The notes: generated by a model from the letters alone, not told the origin. A DNA stretch of 64,000 nucleotides from Hepsetus odoe (GCA_017165825.1 CM029368.1:31765100-31829099); one strand, 5' to 3'; shown: positions 39,273 through 51,532, numbered from the stretch's first letter. Numbers and translations are program-made.

Positions 39273-39544
39273 GACAGATGGATGGATGGAAAATTTGCAC
39301 AGTGTATTTTTGCATTTTGAGCAAAAATGTAATGCACAATGTATTGATCTGGGGGGGGGGAGTATTGTACGCAGCAGCGTTATGGCATTTTTCACCTTAT
39401 TGTGTTCATGAAGAAAAACAAACAGAAAAAAAAATCAACATATCACACATTGCACCACACTCAGTCCTGTCGAACAAGACTAGGTCTAGACTCTTTGGAG
39501 TGAAACACAAAGTTAGTGAGTTTTCTACTTAGTGACGATAGCAC

Positions 39545-39872
39545 AGGCAGCATGGTTGGGCAGCCCCTAATAATGTCGGCTCACGTTGAGAAGGTTCTGG
39601 GTTCGATTCCCAGACGGTCCAGGTCTGTGTGGGGTTTGCATGTTCTCCCCGTTCTGTGTGGGTTTCCTCCAGGTGCTCTGATTTCCTCCCACAGTCTGAA
39701 GACATGCACGTCAGGTGGTTTGCAGATGCTAAACTGCCCCTAAGGGTGAGTGAGTGTGTGTGTTGCCCTGTAACAGATTGGCAGCTTGTTCGGTGCGTCT
39801 CTGCTGTTTGGCCTCTGTGAGTTGGGATAGACTCCAGCACCGGTTACGACCCTACTCAAGATAAGCAGTTAA
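39545..39872 (+). mobile_element. Dispersed teleost repeat with GTGGGTTTCCTCCAGGTGCT core
   Basis: It contains GGGTTCGATTCCC, TTTGCATGTTCTCCCC, GTGGGTTTCCTCC and a tail of GATAGACTCCAGCACC...GATAAGCAGTTAAG. Similar copies are at 51310-51575 and, as a reverse fragment, 53500-53620. The class (SINE or LINE end) is uncertain. Confidence 0.7.
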
Positions 39873-40194
39873 GATAGTGAGAGAGAGAGTGACAATATCA
39901 CAGTCAGAAAAGAATATCATTATTTTAATCCATCACGGTTGTGACACGTCATTGCTTTGCCTGGTTGTAAATGAGAGACACAAACATAAGCATATCCAGC
40001 AATCCCATGGATGGCTCTTTTCTCGACTTTATTTTTCCGAACAGGAGCAAGGGCTACAAATAATTTATAATTTGCATAATTTGTCATTTAGATAACTGCA
40101 TAGACTTCATATGCTGCATGTAATTAGCATGAAATTAGGAGAAGGGATTTTGTGTTACAGATGTCCCCGATAAGAAATATTAATATATGATAAC

Positions 40195-40242
40195 ATTTGC
40201 ATTTATATTTACAGCATCTGGCAGGTTGTTATCCAGAGTGAC
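40195..40242 (-). mobile_element. SINE tail fragment
   Basis: Only the terminal ATTTACAGCATCTGGCAG-type segment and the adjacent TTATCCAGAGTGAC remain. Confidence 0.5.
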
Positions 40243-40843
40243 ATAAACGAGGGCTTCATAGTTGCCAAAGGAAACATGTTCCTCATGCTAGAAAGCCTCA
40301 ACTTGAAACAAGAGCTGCTAACCAATACAAATTCTGTTGTACATGAAGGTAAAGCTCTATCACATTACACACTCAAACACACTCATACAACCAATATTTG
40401 AGCACACTCAACAGTGTGCAGTGTGAAATTCTGTCTCTGTTTACTGTCCATTCTATCAGAAACAGCTTACCTTGAGTTACCGAGGAAGGTTCTGTTCATC
40501 TGCTGCTGCTCAGATTGTGTGGGTCATCCGGTAGTCCTTCTTCAGAGCTCATAGTATTTTTGGTTTGTGGACTATTCTCAGCCCAGCAGTGACACTAAGG
40601 TACTTAAAAATGCCAGCCACAAGGCTGTGTGCAATCCATTCTGTGCAACACACACATGCCACAACCATGTTAGTGTCACTGCTTGGCCGAGAATAATCCA
40701 CCACCAAAATAAGTTGTCCTTTGGGGGTCTTGACTATTCATGAACAGGGTGAAAGGCTAATAAATGATGTAGAGAAACAGATGGATGGCAGTTGATGTAT
40801 ACATCAGAAATGGACAAACCTTTCAAAATATTACATACATACA

Positions 40844-41012
40844 ATAATATAATATAATATAATACAATATAATGCAATGTAATATAATATAATGTAATGT
40901 AATGTAATATAAAGTAATGTCATGTAATGAAATGTAATATAATACAATGTAATATAATATAATGTAATATAATGTAATATAATATAATATAATGTAATGT
41001 AATATAATATAA
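40844..41012. repeat. TAATA/TAATG pentanucleotide microsatellite
   Basis: About 170 bp of five-base units alternating AATAT, AATGT and AATAC; an imperfect, ageing array. Confidence 0.9.
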
Positions 41013-41511
41013 TAATCCCCAGATGTTTCTGAAAGTGTAAATTACGCTTTTATCTGAGGCCTGTAATGTTATTATTATTAAGAGTAGTGGTACCCGTGAC
41101 CCTACACAGATTAAGAGGTTATAGATAGTGAGAGCTTATTAAATTTTCTTTATTACTACTTTATTATCACATTTCATGACTTCACCAAAGCTTTCTTTTA
41201 AAAAAAAAAGAACGTTTTGCCTTTCTGCTTCATAATATAAGCAGAGAAGCATAAAAACAAGAGGTCTCTACTACAATTTAGAGTATGCAGTAATGCAGGG
41301 TATTTACTGAAGGTCAGTATTTGTAGACCAGGGTTCCCATGTTGGAACGTACTGCTCGGCCACATGCACATTCAAATCAGATCTCTAAATCTCTAGGCAG
41401 CAACTACAGGTTACCTATCCTACTCACTGGGCTAGAGTAATTGCTTAAACACATCCTAATTTGTACATTTTGAAAATCCTACAGTAGATTAGACTCATAA
41501 TTAAAAATAAA

Positions 41512-41878
41512 ATTTGTGGACACCCTTTGAACTAGTAGCCTTGGTAATATCAACCAATTGGCTGCTGATTATTCATATCTACCACGTCTCCAGGAGAGTT
41601 AGTTCTCAGGAGGATGAGAGACCACTTTGTGTACTTTGTGACACTTGGTGGCACCTGTGATTTTGTTGAAAATTAATATTTTTTGATGATGGATATATAT
41701 ATATTTTTTCAAAAACATTTTTTGTTTTTCTTAAACTTTTTTTCCATTAAAAGTTTTTTTTTTTTTTTTTTTCATTTTTTCAGTGTTAGAGACAGGTACT
41801 TTACCAAAAAGTGGATTTTACTTTTTTTCTTATCATTACAAGGGGTGTCAATAATTGTGGAGGACACTGTACGTGACC
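41512..41878. mobile_element. Tc1-like terminal remnants
   Basis: TTTGTGGACACCCTTT on the left and AAGGGGTGTCAATAATTGTG...GACACTGTAC on the right are inverted and resemble fish Tc1 ends. The inside is short and T-rich with no transposase. Confidence 0.5.
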
Positions 41879-42100
41879 AACAGATAAAACGTACTCCTTA
41901 AGGACAACAGAACCTCATAAAAGTTACTGCTGCAAAAGCATTCTGTGTGTTTGTGAATATAATCTGAGTAATAAACTCACACTGGCTGGTTTATTGTGAT
42001 TCAGCTGGCAGGAATGAAAGACTTCCTCCAAATAAAAGTCAGCTGATAAGGTATATTTAATGGCCACCGCTCATAAACACGCCCGGATCTCAGCATTTCA

Positions 42101-42322
42101 GGGGCAGCAGTGGTCTAGTGGTTAGGGAGTTGCCCTGGATCGGAAGATTGTGGGTTTGATAGGTTGCCCTGAGGTACCCTTGAGCAAGGTACCATCCCCA
42201 TCACTGCTCCCCCGGCACTTTCAATAGCTGCCCCCTGCTGCACGTGTGTGTAAGGGTGAAACGCAGAGGTTGAGTTTCGCTGTGCTGCGTTTCACAATGA
42301 CGAGGATAGTCACTTTCACTTC
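42101..42322 (+). mobile_element. tRNA-derived SINE with TTTCAC tail
   Basis: Starts GGGGCAGCAGTGGTCTAGTGG, body TGAGGTACCCTTGAGCAAGG and CTTTCAATAGCTGCCCCC, tail CACTTTCACTT. The B box has lost several bases. Confidence 0.85.
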
Positions 42323-42587
42323 TCTTGCAAGCCCATCCTCGCTTTAGGTTCCTCAGATGAAGCTTTCCTGGCCAGAGCAGCTTAAAATATTTGTGTTGGC
42401 AATTTCTACACTGTTTATTGAGTTGACGAAGCCTCTTTAAACAAATTCAGGAAAATCTGTCTTTACATTGCACTTCTGTTTCTAATGCTATGTTGGTTCA
42501 TGTTTGCACCTGTATTTTAGCTCATTTGCACAAAATCTACACAAACTGCAATTAATTCTTGCAAGAAAACCAATTAGGACATTCAAT

Positions 42588-42843
42588 CTTCTTCTTCTTT
42601 TCCTTTCGGCTGCTCCAATTTAGGGGGCGCCACAGCAGATCAACCGTCTCCATTTCTTCCGGTCCTCTGCATCTTCCTGCTTCAAACTGACCACCTGCGT
42701 GTCCTCTCTCACCACGTCCATAAACCTCCTCTTTGGCCTTCCTCTTTTTCTCTTTCCTGCAGCTCCATCTTCAACATCCTCCTTATAATATAATCTTCGT
42801 CTCTCCTCTGGACATGTCCAAACCAATGCAACCTTGCTTCTCT
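42588..42843 (-). mobile_element. 5'-truncated RTE-like LINE, 3' end
   Basis: Same family as 16407-19493. On the minus strand it reads HV-type residues VWTCPEERRRLYY, then KRKRGRPKRRFMDVV, ending RLICCGAP and a GAA-rich tail. This is the C-terminus of the LINE polyprotein. Confidence 0.8.
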
Positions 42844-43199
42844 AGCAAACTTGCTTTTGGACATTTAATAGAGTTTTAAAATACTATGCAAAATAAAAAA
42901 AGGAAGATTTTTTGTGTATTGTTAGGTTTTATTCACATATTTAAATCCAAGTATATGTACTAGACTATGCTGGACTGGCAAATTGTCCAAGGTTTTCTCA
43001 TTGCCATTCACCCAGAGAAGCTAAAAAAGTAAAAAAATAAAATCTTGAAATTACAGTCTTTAAAAAACACCACTGTAAATGTAAATGAAAGTGACACAGT
43101 GAGATGTCAGTAATGTGACCATTGTTTTATGAATAAATTAGAAAATTGCACATAATTAGTTTGGCCTCTTATGCAGATACATGGCAGCATGAATGCAAA

Positions 43200-43341
43200 T
43201 GTGGTGTTGGTGATCTAGTGGTAAGATACTTGCAGATGGCCCAAGAGGTCACAGGTTCAAATCCCAAGGGGACTGTCCCTGTTATCAGAAATTGCAAGTT
43301 GCTCTGGGTGAGAGCGTCTGCTAAATGCTGTAAATGTTTAG
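43200..43341 (+). mobile_element. SINE-like repeat, TCTGCTAAATGC tail
   Basis: Head GTTGGTGATCTAGTGGTAAG, B box GGTTCAAATCCC and tail GAGCGTCTGCTAAATGCTG. Confidence 0.8.
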
Positions 43342-43604
43342 CAGAACCTTCTCGACATGTGGTTCTTTCCCTGTGTTCATCAATTGGCCTGCAGTTTTCA
43401 TGAAACTGAAAACATTTAAATTATGAATCTAAATTACCCTGAAATCATTTCATAGCAATTTTCATCCAAGTTTCTTGGTGAACTGTGGGTTTTATCACCT
43501 GGAGCTAAAGCGAGAAAATTAAAATAGTGTGTAATGTAAATGCATATTCGTGAAGTGAAAATAATTATTTCTCCCTGTAAAACACACCACTGTTAGCAGC
43601 GTAA

Positions 43605-43686
43605 GCAACGTATTGGTCCAGGATTTGAACCCATGACCTTACAATCCTGGGGCCTATTCCTTAATCACTAGACCACCACTGCCCCG
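43605..43686 (-). mobile_element. SINE head fragment
   Basis: On the minus strand: GGGGCAGTGGTGGTCTAGTG and GGGTTCAAATCC; the body is missing. Confidence 0.65.
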
Positions 43687-43917
43687 TGTAACTCACAAAG
43701 ATTTTTTCATTAATGATTTCATCATCTGCCACTTTTCATCAACAGGTAAATTTTTCAGACCCACCAAACATGCATGTACTGTAGAGAAGTCTACTTTTAA
43801 AGGGGAGTTCATTGATTCCTTCATTTTGCTCCTTTTGATCCACTTATGCGTATGTTTATGTTTGTTTTTTAAAATTAATTGCTTGGAATCAAACCAGCTA
43901 CCTTGAAGACTGATGTA

Positions 43918-45464
43918 CAGTTAGGTTCATATATATTTGGACACTGACACAAGTTTTGTTTTTGTACCTGTTTATTGAAACATATTCATAAATTATACAT
44001 AAATTATAGTTATATAACGGACATGGACATAATGTGTAGACTCTCAGCTTTCATTTGAGGGTATCCACATTTAAATTGGATGAAGAGTTTAGGAGTTCCA
44101 GCACCTTAACATGTGCCACGCTCTTTATAAAGGGACCAAAATTAATTGGACAATTGACTCAGGCTTTTTCATGGGCAGGTGTGGGCAATTCCTTCGTTAT
44201 GTCATTATCAATTAAGCAGATAAAAGGCCTGGAGTTGATTTGAGGTGTGCTGCTTGCATGTGGAAGATTTTGCTGTGAACAGACAACATGCAGTCAAAGG
44301 AGCTCTTCTTGCAGGTGAAACAAGCCATCCTTAAGCTGCGAAAACAGAAAAAACCCATTTGAGAAATTACTACAATATTAGGAGCGGCAAAATCTACAGT
44401 TTGGTAAATCCTGAGAAAGATAGAAAGCACTGGTGAACTGAGCAACGCAAAAAGACTTGGAGGTCCATGGAAGACAACAGTGGTGGATGATTGCAGAATC
44501 ATTTCCATGGTGAAGAGAAACCCCTTCACAACAGCCAACCAAGTGAACAACCCTCTCCAGGAGGCAGACATATCAAAATCCAAGTCTACCATTAAGAAAA
44601 GACTGCATGAAAGTAAATACAGAGGGTGCACTGCAAGGTGCAAGCCACTCATAAGCCTCAAGAATAGAAAGGCTAGATTGGACTTTGCTAAAAAAAAAAA
44701 TCTAACAAAAAACTCTTTGGACAGATGAACCCAAGATCAACCTCTACTAGAATGATGGCAAGAAAAAAGTATGGAGAAGGTGTGGAACAGCTCATGATCC
44801 AAAGCATCACATCATCTGTAAAACATGGCGGAGGCAGTGTGATGTGCATGGCTGCCAGTGGCACTGGGACACTAGTGTTTATCGATGATGTGACAGCCGA
44901 ATGAATTCTGAGATGTTCAAAGACAAACTGTCTGGGCAGAATTTCATAATACAGATGGACAACGACCCAAAACATAGGGCCAAAGCAACCCTGGAGTTCA
45001 TTAAAGCAAAGAAGTGGAATATTCTTGAATGGCCATGTTAGTCACCTGATCTGAATCCAATTGAGCAGCATTTCATTTGTTGAAGACTAAACCTCGGACA
45101 GAAAGGCCCACAAACAAACAGCAACTGAAACACACTGCAGTAAAGGCCTGGCAGAGCATTAAAAAAGAAGAAACACAACATCTGGTGAAGTCCATGAGTT
45201 CAAGACTTCAGGCTTTCATTGCCAGCAAAGGCTTTTCAACCAAGTATTAGAAATGAACATTTTATTTTCAGTAATTTCATTTGTCCAATTACTTTTGAGT
45301 CCCTGAAATGAAGGGATTATGTTTAAAAAATGCATTAGTTAAAGTCTGCACTTCAACTGCATCTGAGTTGTTTCATTTCTAATTGTTTCAAATTCATTGT
45401 GGTAATGTACAGAACCAAAATGAGAACAAAGTTGTCTCTGTCCAAATATTCATGGACCTACCTG
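43918..45464 (+). mobile_element. Complete but inactive Tc1-like transposon (1547 bp)
   Basis: The ends CAGTTAGGTTCATATATA and CAGGTAGGTCCATGAATA (reverse) are inverted repeats continuing to ATTTGGACA, flanked by TA. The size and single gene fit Tc1. It lies between nr1d2 and rpl15. Confidence 0.9.
44288..45250 (+). pseudogene. Tc1-like transposase pseudogene
   Basis: The N-terminal helix-turn-helix (MQSKELFLQVKQAILKLRKQ) runs into a stop about 25 codons in. Later pieces include TTANQVNNPLQEADISKS, LDFAKK, WTD-like sequence near 44718, an HGGGS-like GGSV, the DNDPKH motif near 44965 and the terminal KGFSTKY before TAG at 45248. Several stops and frameshifts make it non-functional. Confidence 0.85.
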
Positions 45465-47322
45465 TATGTAAACGATCTCTCTTCCAATTGGTTGCGCATC
45501 ATTCAAGAGTAATTTATAATTCAGTCTATGCTGAAACATCAATGTGCTTCACAGAGAAAAAATAAGCATTAAAGTAATCATTCAACGTAAGAAAAAAACA
45601 ATCTCCCTGGAAGAATAAAAGTGAAATGAAACTTGCCAAATAAAAGTAAAGACTAGAACAACTGGGTAAAGGTATATGATGTCTGTGCTGTATTACAGAT
45701 GTAAAAGTTAATCCAACAAGGAGACGACGTCTTTGTTAAACCAGAAGTAGTTGGAGCAGCTCTGACTAAACCCTGACTAAACTAATCCTGGCACTACTAG
45801 CTGATCTCAGAGGCCTACCAGGATTATGTTAATCGGACATTTCAGAAGGCAAACCACTGAGTGACTCAAACAATACGAGCGATGCTTTATATTTCATACT
45901 GGAAGCCAGTGGAATGGACTGTGACTAGAATTGATGAGCGTCTCATTGTAGTTTTGGTTAGAATTTGAGAAGCAGCATTTTGAAAAAGCTGTAGCGATCA
46001 AATGCTCATTTTAAAGATGAGTTGAGATGGTTTAGTTAGATCTTAAATTCATGATCCTTTCACTAAGATCCTGGCCTGGGTTGTGGTCAGTGATGCCCCG
46101 GATTCCAGATGGGACACATTGAGTGAAAGAGCTCTAAAGCTCTAAATTTCTACATAAATGGGACTTCAAACATTAACAGGATTTCCATAAAAATCCTAAA
46201 AGCAGATAAAGAGAACCCAGTTTAACAAACGAGAGAAAAAAAGGATACCTTTGCATTTACTCTTTTTTTTTTTAATCTGTGATTTGTAAAAACTTGAGAA
46301 CCTCTAGGTTGTTCGAAGGTGAAATTAGAGTCAGATGTTTTCAATCCGTGAAGTTGTATTCATATGTGCCAAGTTTTACATGAAGGCCTCAGAGAAAAAA
46401 AAAAATTGTTGAATCTCATCAGGCTGGGAAAGGTTGCAAAACCATCTTTTAGGAGTCTGGATTCCACCAGTCAAGTCAGATTATGTTCAAATGGAGAGAA
46501 TGTCCAGGCCCTGTGTTTCACCATCATTACAATCAAAACCAACGTCGTAGGGATGTATTTCCTGACGGAGACGAGTCTGGAATGTAAATTTCATCTTTAT
46601 ACATTCTGGAAAACAATCAGAAAACTTGCTTTAGTTTGTCATTGTGGAGCATTTCATGCGGGCTGAGAAAAGACAATCAATTGTTAGATAAGCCTGAAAC
46701 ATGAGTTTCCGTAGTTTAGGTGACTGGAACGAAGAAAACAGACAGGGTCAAGGCCCGAATGTTCACAGCAGGAACACAGAGACCCTTCCTGATAACTAGG
46801 TCTGCTATGGCCTTGGACCTGAGTGAGAACTTACATCCTGTACCAGATCAAACACTTCAAAAAAACAACTTTCCTTCAACATGCTGTTCTTAAACATTGC
46901 ATTAAAAAAGTTAAATCAGCTATAATGAAGGAGAAGTCCTGTGAAAATGATTTGACAAGACTGAGAATTCACTGATTTGATATTAACTGCTGTTTGTTGT
47001 GAGCGTCATTCATTTAGAAAAGTATTCCAAAATGTTCAGTTGAAATAAGCTTGCACTGGAATTAAAATCATAACTACAACCTTCCTCTTCTAGATTGTGT
47101 GTGCTAGGACAACTCCAGCACCCCCAGCTTCTGTAAAGACGAGTGGTGAAGTTAATGTATGGAAGGGTTGTAAGACTTGCAGGTAGTGTCAAAAAATAAA
47201 AATCTCCAAACCGTTTTATATTGCAGGACCACATGAGAGCTCCTGTATTTAGCTACAACAGGATCACTAAAGAAGTATAACTTCACCCTGCAGTGAAGAT
47301 GTCCAGGGAACACTGTGACTAC

Positions 47323-47366
<44 letters not shown>

Positions 47367-47400
47367 CCTGCACAGTAAAAACAAGTCACAAAAGGCAGTA
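45465..47400. other. Intergenic DNA between the Tc1 element and rpl15
   Basis: No gene seen. Around 45885-46020 wording such as CTGGAAGCCAGTGGAATGGA and AGCAGCATTTTGAAAAAGC resembles an old dispersed fish repeat, not identified further. A GT microsatellite lies at 47323-47359. Confidence 0.4.
47323..47359. repeat. GT microsatellite
   Basis: About 18 GT units, 60 bp beyond the rpl15 polyadenylation hexamer. Confidence 0.9.
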
Positions 47401-47457
47401 TTTTGACCATAAAAAGGTACTTTATTCTGATAAATGTACAGTCGTGCAGCACAACTC

Positions 47458-49106
47458 TTAACGGTAGCGATGCAGCTGCAGTGTGTTGCGTCTTCTCCAG
47501 GCCGCACGGCGAGATCCTCCAATTGTGAGGTGGAACTTGTGGCCCTTGCCCAGGCCGCGGCTCTTTTTGCCAGCGGATGTGAGGCCACGCATTTCCCTGT
47601 GCTTGTGCACAGCCTTTGTGATCCACTGGGTATCGGGGTTGCGTCTGATGGCCTTGTGGAAAATGTCGACAAGGATCACCTCAAAGAATTTGTACGTGGA
47701 GTCTTCTCCTACCCAGTAGGAGCTCAGCACACGCAGACCTCCACAGTGACGGCCAGCACGCTCCTTAAAGAAAGGGAAGACAAACAAGGTTTACTTAAAA
47801 TGAATTAAGATGTGGTGGGCACACACACAAGCACTTCCACTAAGCCTTATTAAACAACATACAACTACACAAGCTGTTCACTAGGACTTCACAACAAAAG
47901 TGACCAATCAGAATCAAATGTTTAAATAAAAAAAAAAAAAAAAAAAAAAAAAGACAAACCCTTGAGATGCAGGTAACCAACAAGAGTTCTCATTTAAATG
48001 TAGAATTTTGGTACAAAGAATAATTGTCTAAATTGCAGTAATGAAAAATACTGAATTGTGTAACTACTATGAGCAAATACTGGGGAAACGGGAATAAAAA
48101 GATCTGGAACTGCCTCGCTGAAACGTTACCCATCAAAAGCAGCAGTGATCTAGTGGTTAATTACTTGATTAAAAGATCATGGGCTTGAACCCCAGACCCA
48201 TATGCACCCCCGAGGAAAGTACTGCCCCCCACACAACAGATATGCCCGCCAAATGTTCCACTCGGGGCAAATACAAACGGTAGAGTGGTTCATAACATCA
48301 GTGAAAACCACCTTGGCCATTATGGCCCTTAATCAGGAGAAACCTTCATTTTTCACAGGTAGTCAAAAAAAAAAAAAGTAAATCTAGTTTAGGATACAGG
48401 TCAGGTCTACATACCTCAGCAACAGACTGAAGGCTGCGAGCAAATTTGATCTGGTTGACACCATGGTGGACGGGCTTGCCATAGGTGGCACCTTTGGGCA
48501 CGGGGCGCTTGCGGCCACCACGGCGCACACGAACACGGTAGACGACGTAACCTGTGACGGAGAAATCAGGCATCAGATGCGAATCCAGGAGTGATGATTA
48601 TACAAAGTCCCTGTTGAAGTGCACCCATAATAACCTTCAACAAAAACAGAGGTGCTCAACAACTGATCAAGCACTATGGACAGATCCTCTTCAGATCACA
48701 ACGTTCAGACAGCTTAAATCAAGCGGAGGGGTCAGACGTCCTTTACATTGTGTGAATTTAATGGATGGACCAACAAAAAAAAGGTATAACCACCGTGTTT
48801 GGGACAAACTACAGTTTTGGGAAAGGAAGCCCAGAGAGTCACAAAGATTACCAAGTGGTCACTTCCAAATGACAAGCAGTGTATAGCGAAGCCAAGCAAC
48901 AAGCGTAAAGAGTGCATAAAGCACTCAGGCTCACCCTGCTTGGCCTTGTAGCCCAGTCTGCGAGCCTTGTCGGGTCTGGTGGGTCTGGGAGTCCGGTGGA
49001 GGGAAGAGAGCTGACGGTATTGCCAGCAGCGAACACGAAGCAGGAACCTCATCACATCCGACTGCTTCTTCCTCCAGAGCTCCTGCATGTACTTGTACGC
49101 TCCCAT
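47458..49106 (-). CDS. rpl15: 60S ribosomal protein L15 (eL15), complete
   Basis: Structural protein of the large ribosomal subunit in the cytoplasm. Coding exons on the minus strand are 49106-48935, 48551-48415 and 47763-47458. They total 615 nt, giving the family's exact 204 residues. It begins MGAYKYMQELWRKKQSD and ends RRRNTLQLHRYR, both diagnostic. It is highly basic, and all splice phases join (GYKAKQG/YVVYRVRVRRGGRKRP; SVAE/ERAGRHCGG). The ATG has A at -3 and G at +4. A non-coding first exon at about 49850-49815 and the acceptor at 49117 complete the 5' end. A polyadenylation hexamer (AATAAA on the minus strand) lies at 47426-47421, about 30 nt after the stop. Confidence 0.98.
48133..48250 (+). 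mobile_element. SINE head in rpl15 intron
   Basis: GCAGCAGTGATCTAGTGGTT and GGGCTTGAACCCC match the tRNA-like head of the SINE family; the body is weakly preserved. Confidence 0.65.
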
Positions 49107-49814
49107 GTTGCCTCACCTGGAAGCAAATAGAAGCATTACAATACTTGACCCCTGGAATCAAGTTGAGCATTTCTGCCCCCAAAGTAAAGCTCATCATCCG
49201 GGACATGTCTGGTCACTTCTGTAAGATCGGACTCCAACACAGCTAACATTAGCAGCGCCAGGGTGAGAACAGAGCCTGAAAACAGAACATCTTTCTGGGG
49301 TGAACCACTGATCTGATGGGGATCCGATACTAACATTTAGTCACTTTTCCTCAAGGGGAAAACAAGCCTTTCAATAAGCTCTTTATAAGTCTTTTTAAAG
49401 CAAGCTACTCGAGTAGAGCAGTTAGCCATGTGAGGCTAATGCACCGCAGCTAACTGTTAGCAAAGCCACATACTAACCAAATACGAAGTAAAACTGACGC
49501 TATTTTAACACTAACAAAATGTGCGTTGGGGAATATTACACCCGCTTTACTGTTACTTGGGTTATTTCTATCAATCACAGCCATGCGTTTAGACAGAAAC
49601 GGACACCAGTCATGCTAACGCCGCTGTTTTACTGCAGCTGCTCTATAAACATCTAAAAACCGACACCCGTGCTCGTTTAGCGAGAAAATATCGGGCAGAC
49701 GCGCATCGTCCGACGTTCCGTTACGGATATAAAAAACGCTGATGTCGGATGACATTATTCTGAAGGTGATTTTAACAGATTCTCGGTTCAGCAGAATGAA
49801 AACGTCTCACTCAC

Positions 49815-49850
49815 TCTGATGGCGGACTGAGCGGAAAGGAAGAGAAAAGG
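49815..49850 (-). promoter_or_regulatory. rpl15: rpl15 non-coding first exon with 5' TOP tract
   Basis: On the minus strand the exon begins with an uninterrupted pyrimidine tract (CCTTTTCTCTTCCTTTCC), the terminal oligopyrimidine signature that puts ribosomal-protein mRNAs under mTOR/LARP1 translational control. Within the next 20 nt is CCGCCATC, a YY1-type element common just downstream of ribosomal-protein start sites. A GTGAGT donor follows at about 49814. The start site is inferred at 49849-49850. Confidence 0.75.
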
Positions 49851-49904
49851 CCCCGCAGAACCTTAAGAAAAAAAGTCCTTACGCAGTTTCCGGTCAAACG
49901 CGTA

Positions 49905-49926
49905 GGGTTTCTGGGAAATGTAGTCC
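49905..49926. promoter_or_regulatory. ZNF143/Staf-type site between rpl15 and nkiras1
   Basis: TTCTGGGAAATGTAGT at 49909-49924 is the reverse complement of the ACTACAnTTCCCAGAA element bound by ZNF143. This element is typical of bidirectional housekeeping promoters. It lies about 60 bp upstream of the inferred rpl15 start and faces the divergent nkiras1 gene. Confidence 0.6.
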
Positions 49927-50199
49927 TGCGTGTATATTATGCTTTATATTATTAACAATGTGATTTATTTACTACTTTTTATATTTTTTTCATAAGTTTT
50001 TAATCCAATAAACAATGTTTTTTTCATCGTACATATATGAAAAATCTTTCATACACGAAAAAATATACATAGATATAAATGTAAAAAAACTTAAATATTG
50101 CTAAGTGTATAAAATATTGTATCGTGAATATAAAATGAATAAAACGTACTGATTATTGAATACAAATGTGGATGAATAAAAATATAATATATAAATATA

Positions 50200-50455
50200 A
50201 AAACGTGTGTGTGATGATGAATACAGGATATAGTGTGTGTGTGTGTGAACGAGAGAGAGTGTATGTGTGTGATGAATACAGGATGTAGTGTGTGTGTGTG
50301 TGTGTGTGTGCGTATGTGTGAGTGTGTATATGTGTCTGTGTGAGACAGTGTGTGTGTATGTGAGAGAGAAAGAGAGAGTGTGAGTGTATGTGATGAATAC
50401 AGGATCGTGTGTGTGCGTGTGCGTGCGTGCGTGCGTGCGTGTGTGTGTGTGTTGG
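50200..50455. repeat. GT-rich minisatellite near the nkiras1 promoter
   Basis: GT tracts alternate with a recurring GATGAATACAGGAT block at about 50217, 50271 and 50391, making a higher-order repeat of roughly 56-120 bp just upstream of the nkiras1 leader exon. Confidence 0.85.
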
Positions 50456-50921
50456 ATGCAGGTGTACAGCAGGTGGCAGTGAGGAGGCTGGAGGTTTGAG
50501 ATGAGGGAGCAGAAGGAGAGCTGCATCAATCGTTCACGCGCGGCTGATCTTCCTGAGAGAGCAGGTATGTTTTCGTCTCTGCGCGCTGTTCATGTCCAGT
50601 AACGTCCACTAGTCTCAGGATCACTGAAATGTTTATGACAAATGTACATCTGAAGGCCGGATCAGGCGCTTCATTTCCAGGAGTCTGGCTGCTGCAGCCT
50701 CTTGCTCACTTTGCACTGGAACTGGTACCTGACTCGAGTCCTGGTGTTTAAACTTGTCTCTCCCTTCAGTTTTCCTCTCTAAATGCTCGTCGTGTGCAGC
50801 CTGTTCGTACAGCAGTGGTTTACTGTCAGACTGGATGATGGACTGTTTTTTCTGAGCTGTCTAACCTCTGTCATTCTGGTTACTCTGTATCTCCTCCAGG
50901 GTATTTTCAAGGGCACCGACT

Positions 50922-51457
50922 ATGGGCAAAGGCTGCAAGGTTGTGGTCTGTGGTTTGGCCTCTGTTGGTAAAACTGCTATTCTGGAGCAGTTACTGTACG
51001 GCAGCCACACTGTGGGTCAGTGTACCGTCTTGATCTTTTCTACAGAACACCCTGGGCACCCTGCACATCCTGCACTGTAGACACACAGGTCCTCAGCCAC
51101 AAGAGCCCCAGCACACTTTGGCAGACTGCGCTGGAGGGGTTGAACATCATTTGGTGTTTAGAAAGTCTCCTCCTGGCCAGTTACTCCTCATGCCATGGGT
51201 ACAACGCTTGGGTAATTTCGGCAGATGACCTGATCAGCAAAAGGCCTAAAAGTTGAAAATGACAAAATTTTAAGCAAGATTACTTTTTTATTTCCATCAG
51301 TCACAATTCGTGATTCTCAGGCGGGACGTTCCGGGTCCTTTCTGTGTGGAGCTGGCATGTTCTCCCCGTGTCCACGTGGGTTTCCTCCAAGAGCTCAGTT
51401 TTTCCCACCGTCCAAAGACCCACGTCAGGTGGTTTTGAGATGCTAAATTGCCCATAG

Positions 51458-51532
<75 letters not shown>

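Larger units (their letters stand above)
49851..50521. promoter_or_regulatory. Head-to-head promoter region of rpl15 and nkiras1
   Basis: Fewer than 700 bp separate the inferred rpl15 start (minus) from the nkiras1 leader exon (plus), the arrangement also seen in mammals. The rpl15-proximal 80 bp hold the ZNF143-like site and an ETS-like GGAA (about 49889). The nkiras1-proximal part is largely GT-repeat DNA (50200-50455). A shared promoter is inferred from geometry. Confidence 0.6.

Noticed and set aside
47434..47808. Plus-strand open frame of 124 residues
   Set aside because: Antisense of the last rpl15 exon.
50101..50529. 142-residue His/Thr-rich open frame
   Set aside because: It is a translation of GT/CA repeats.
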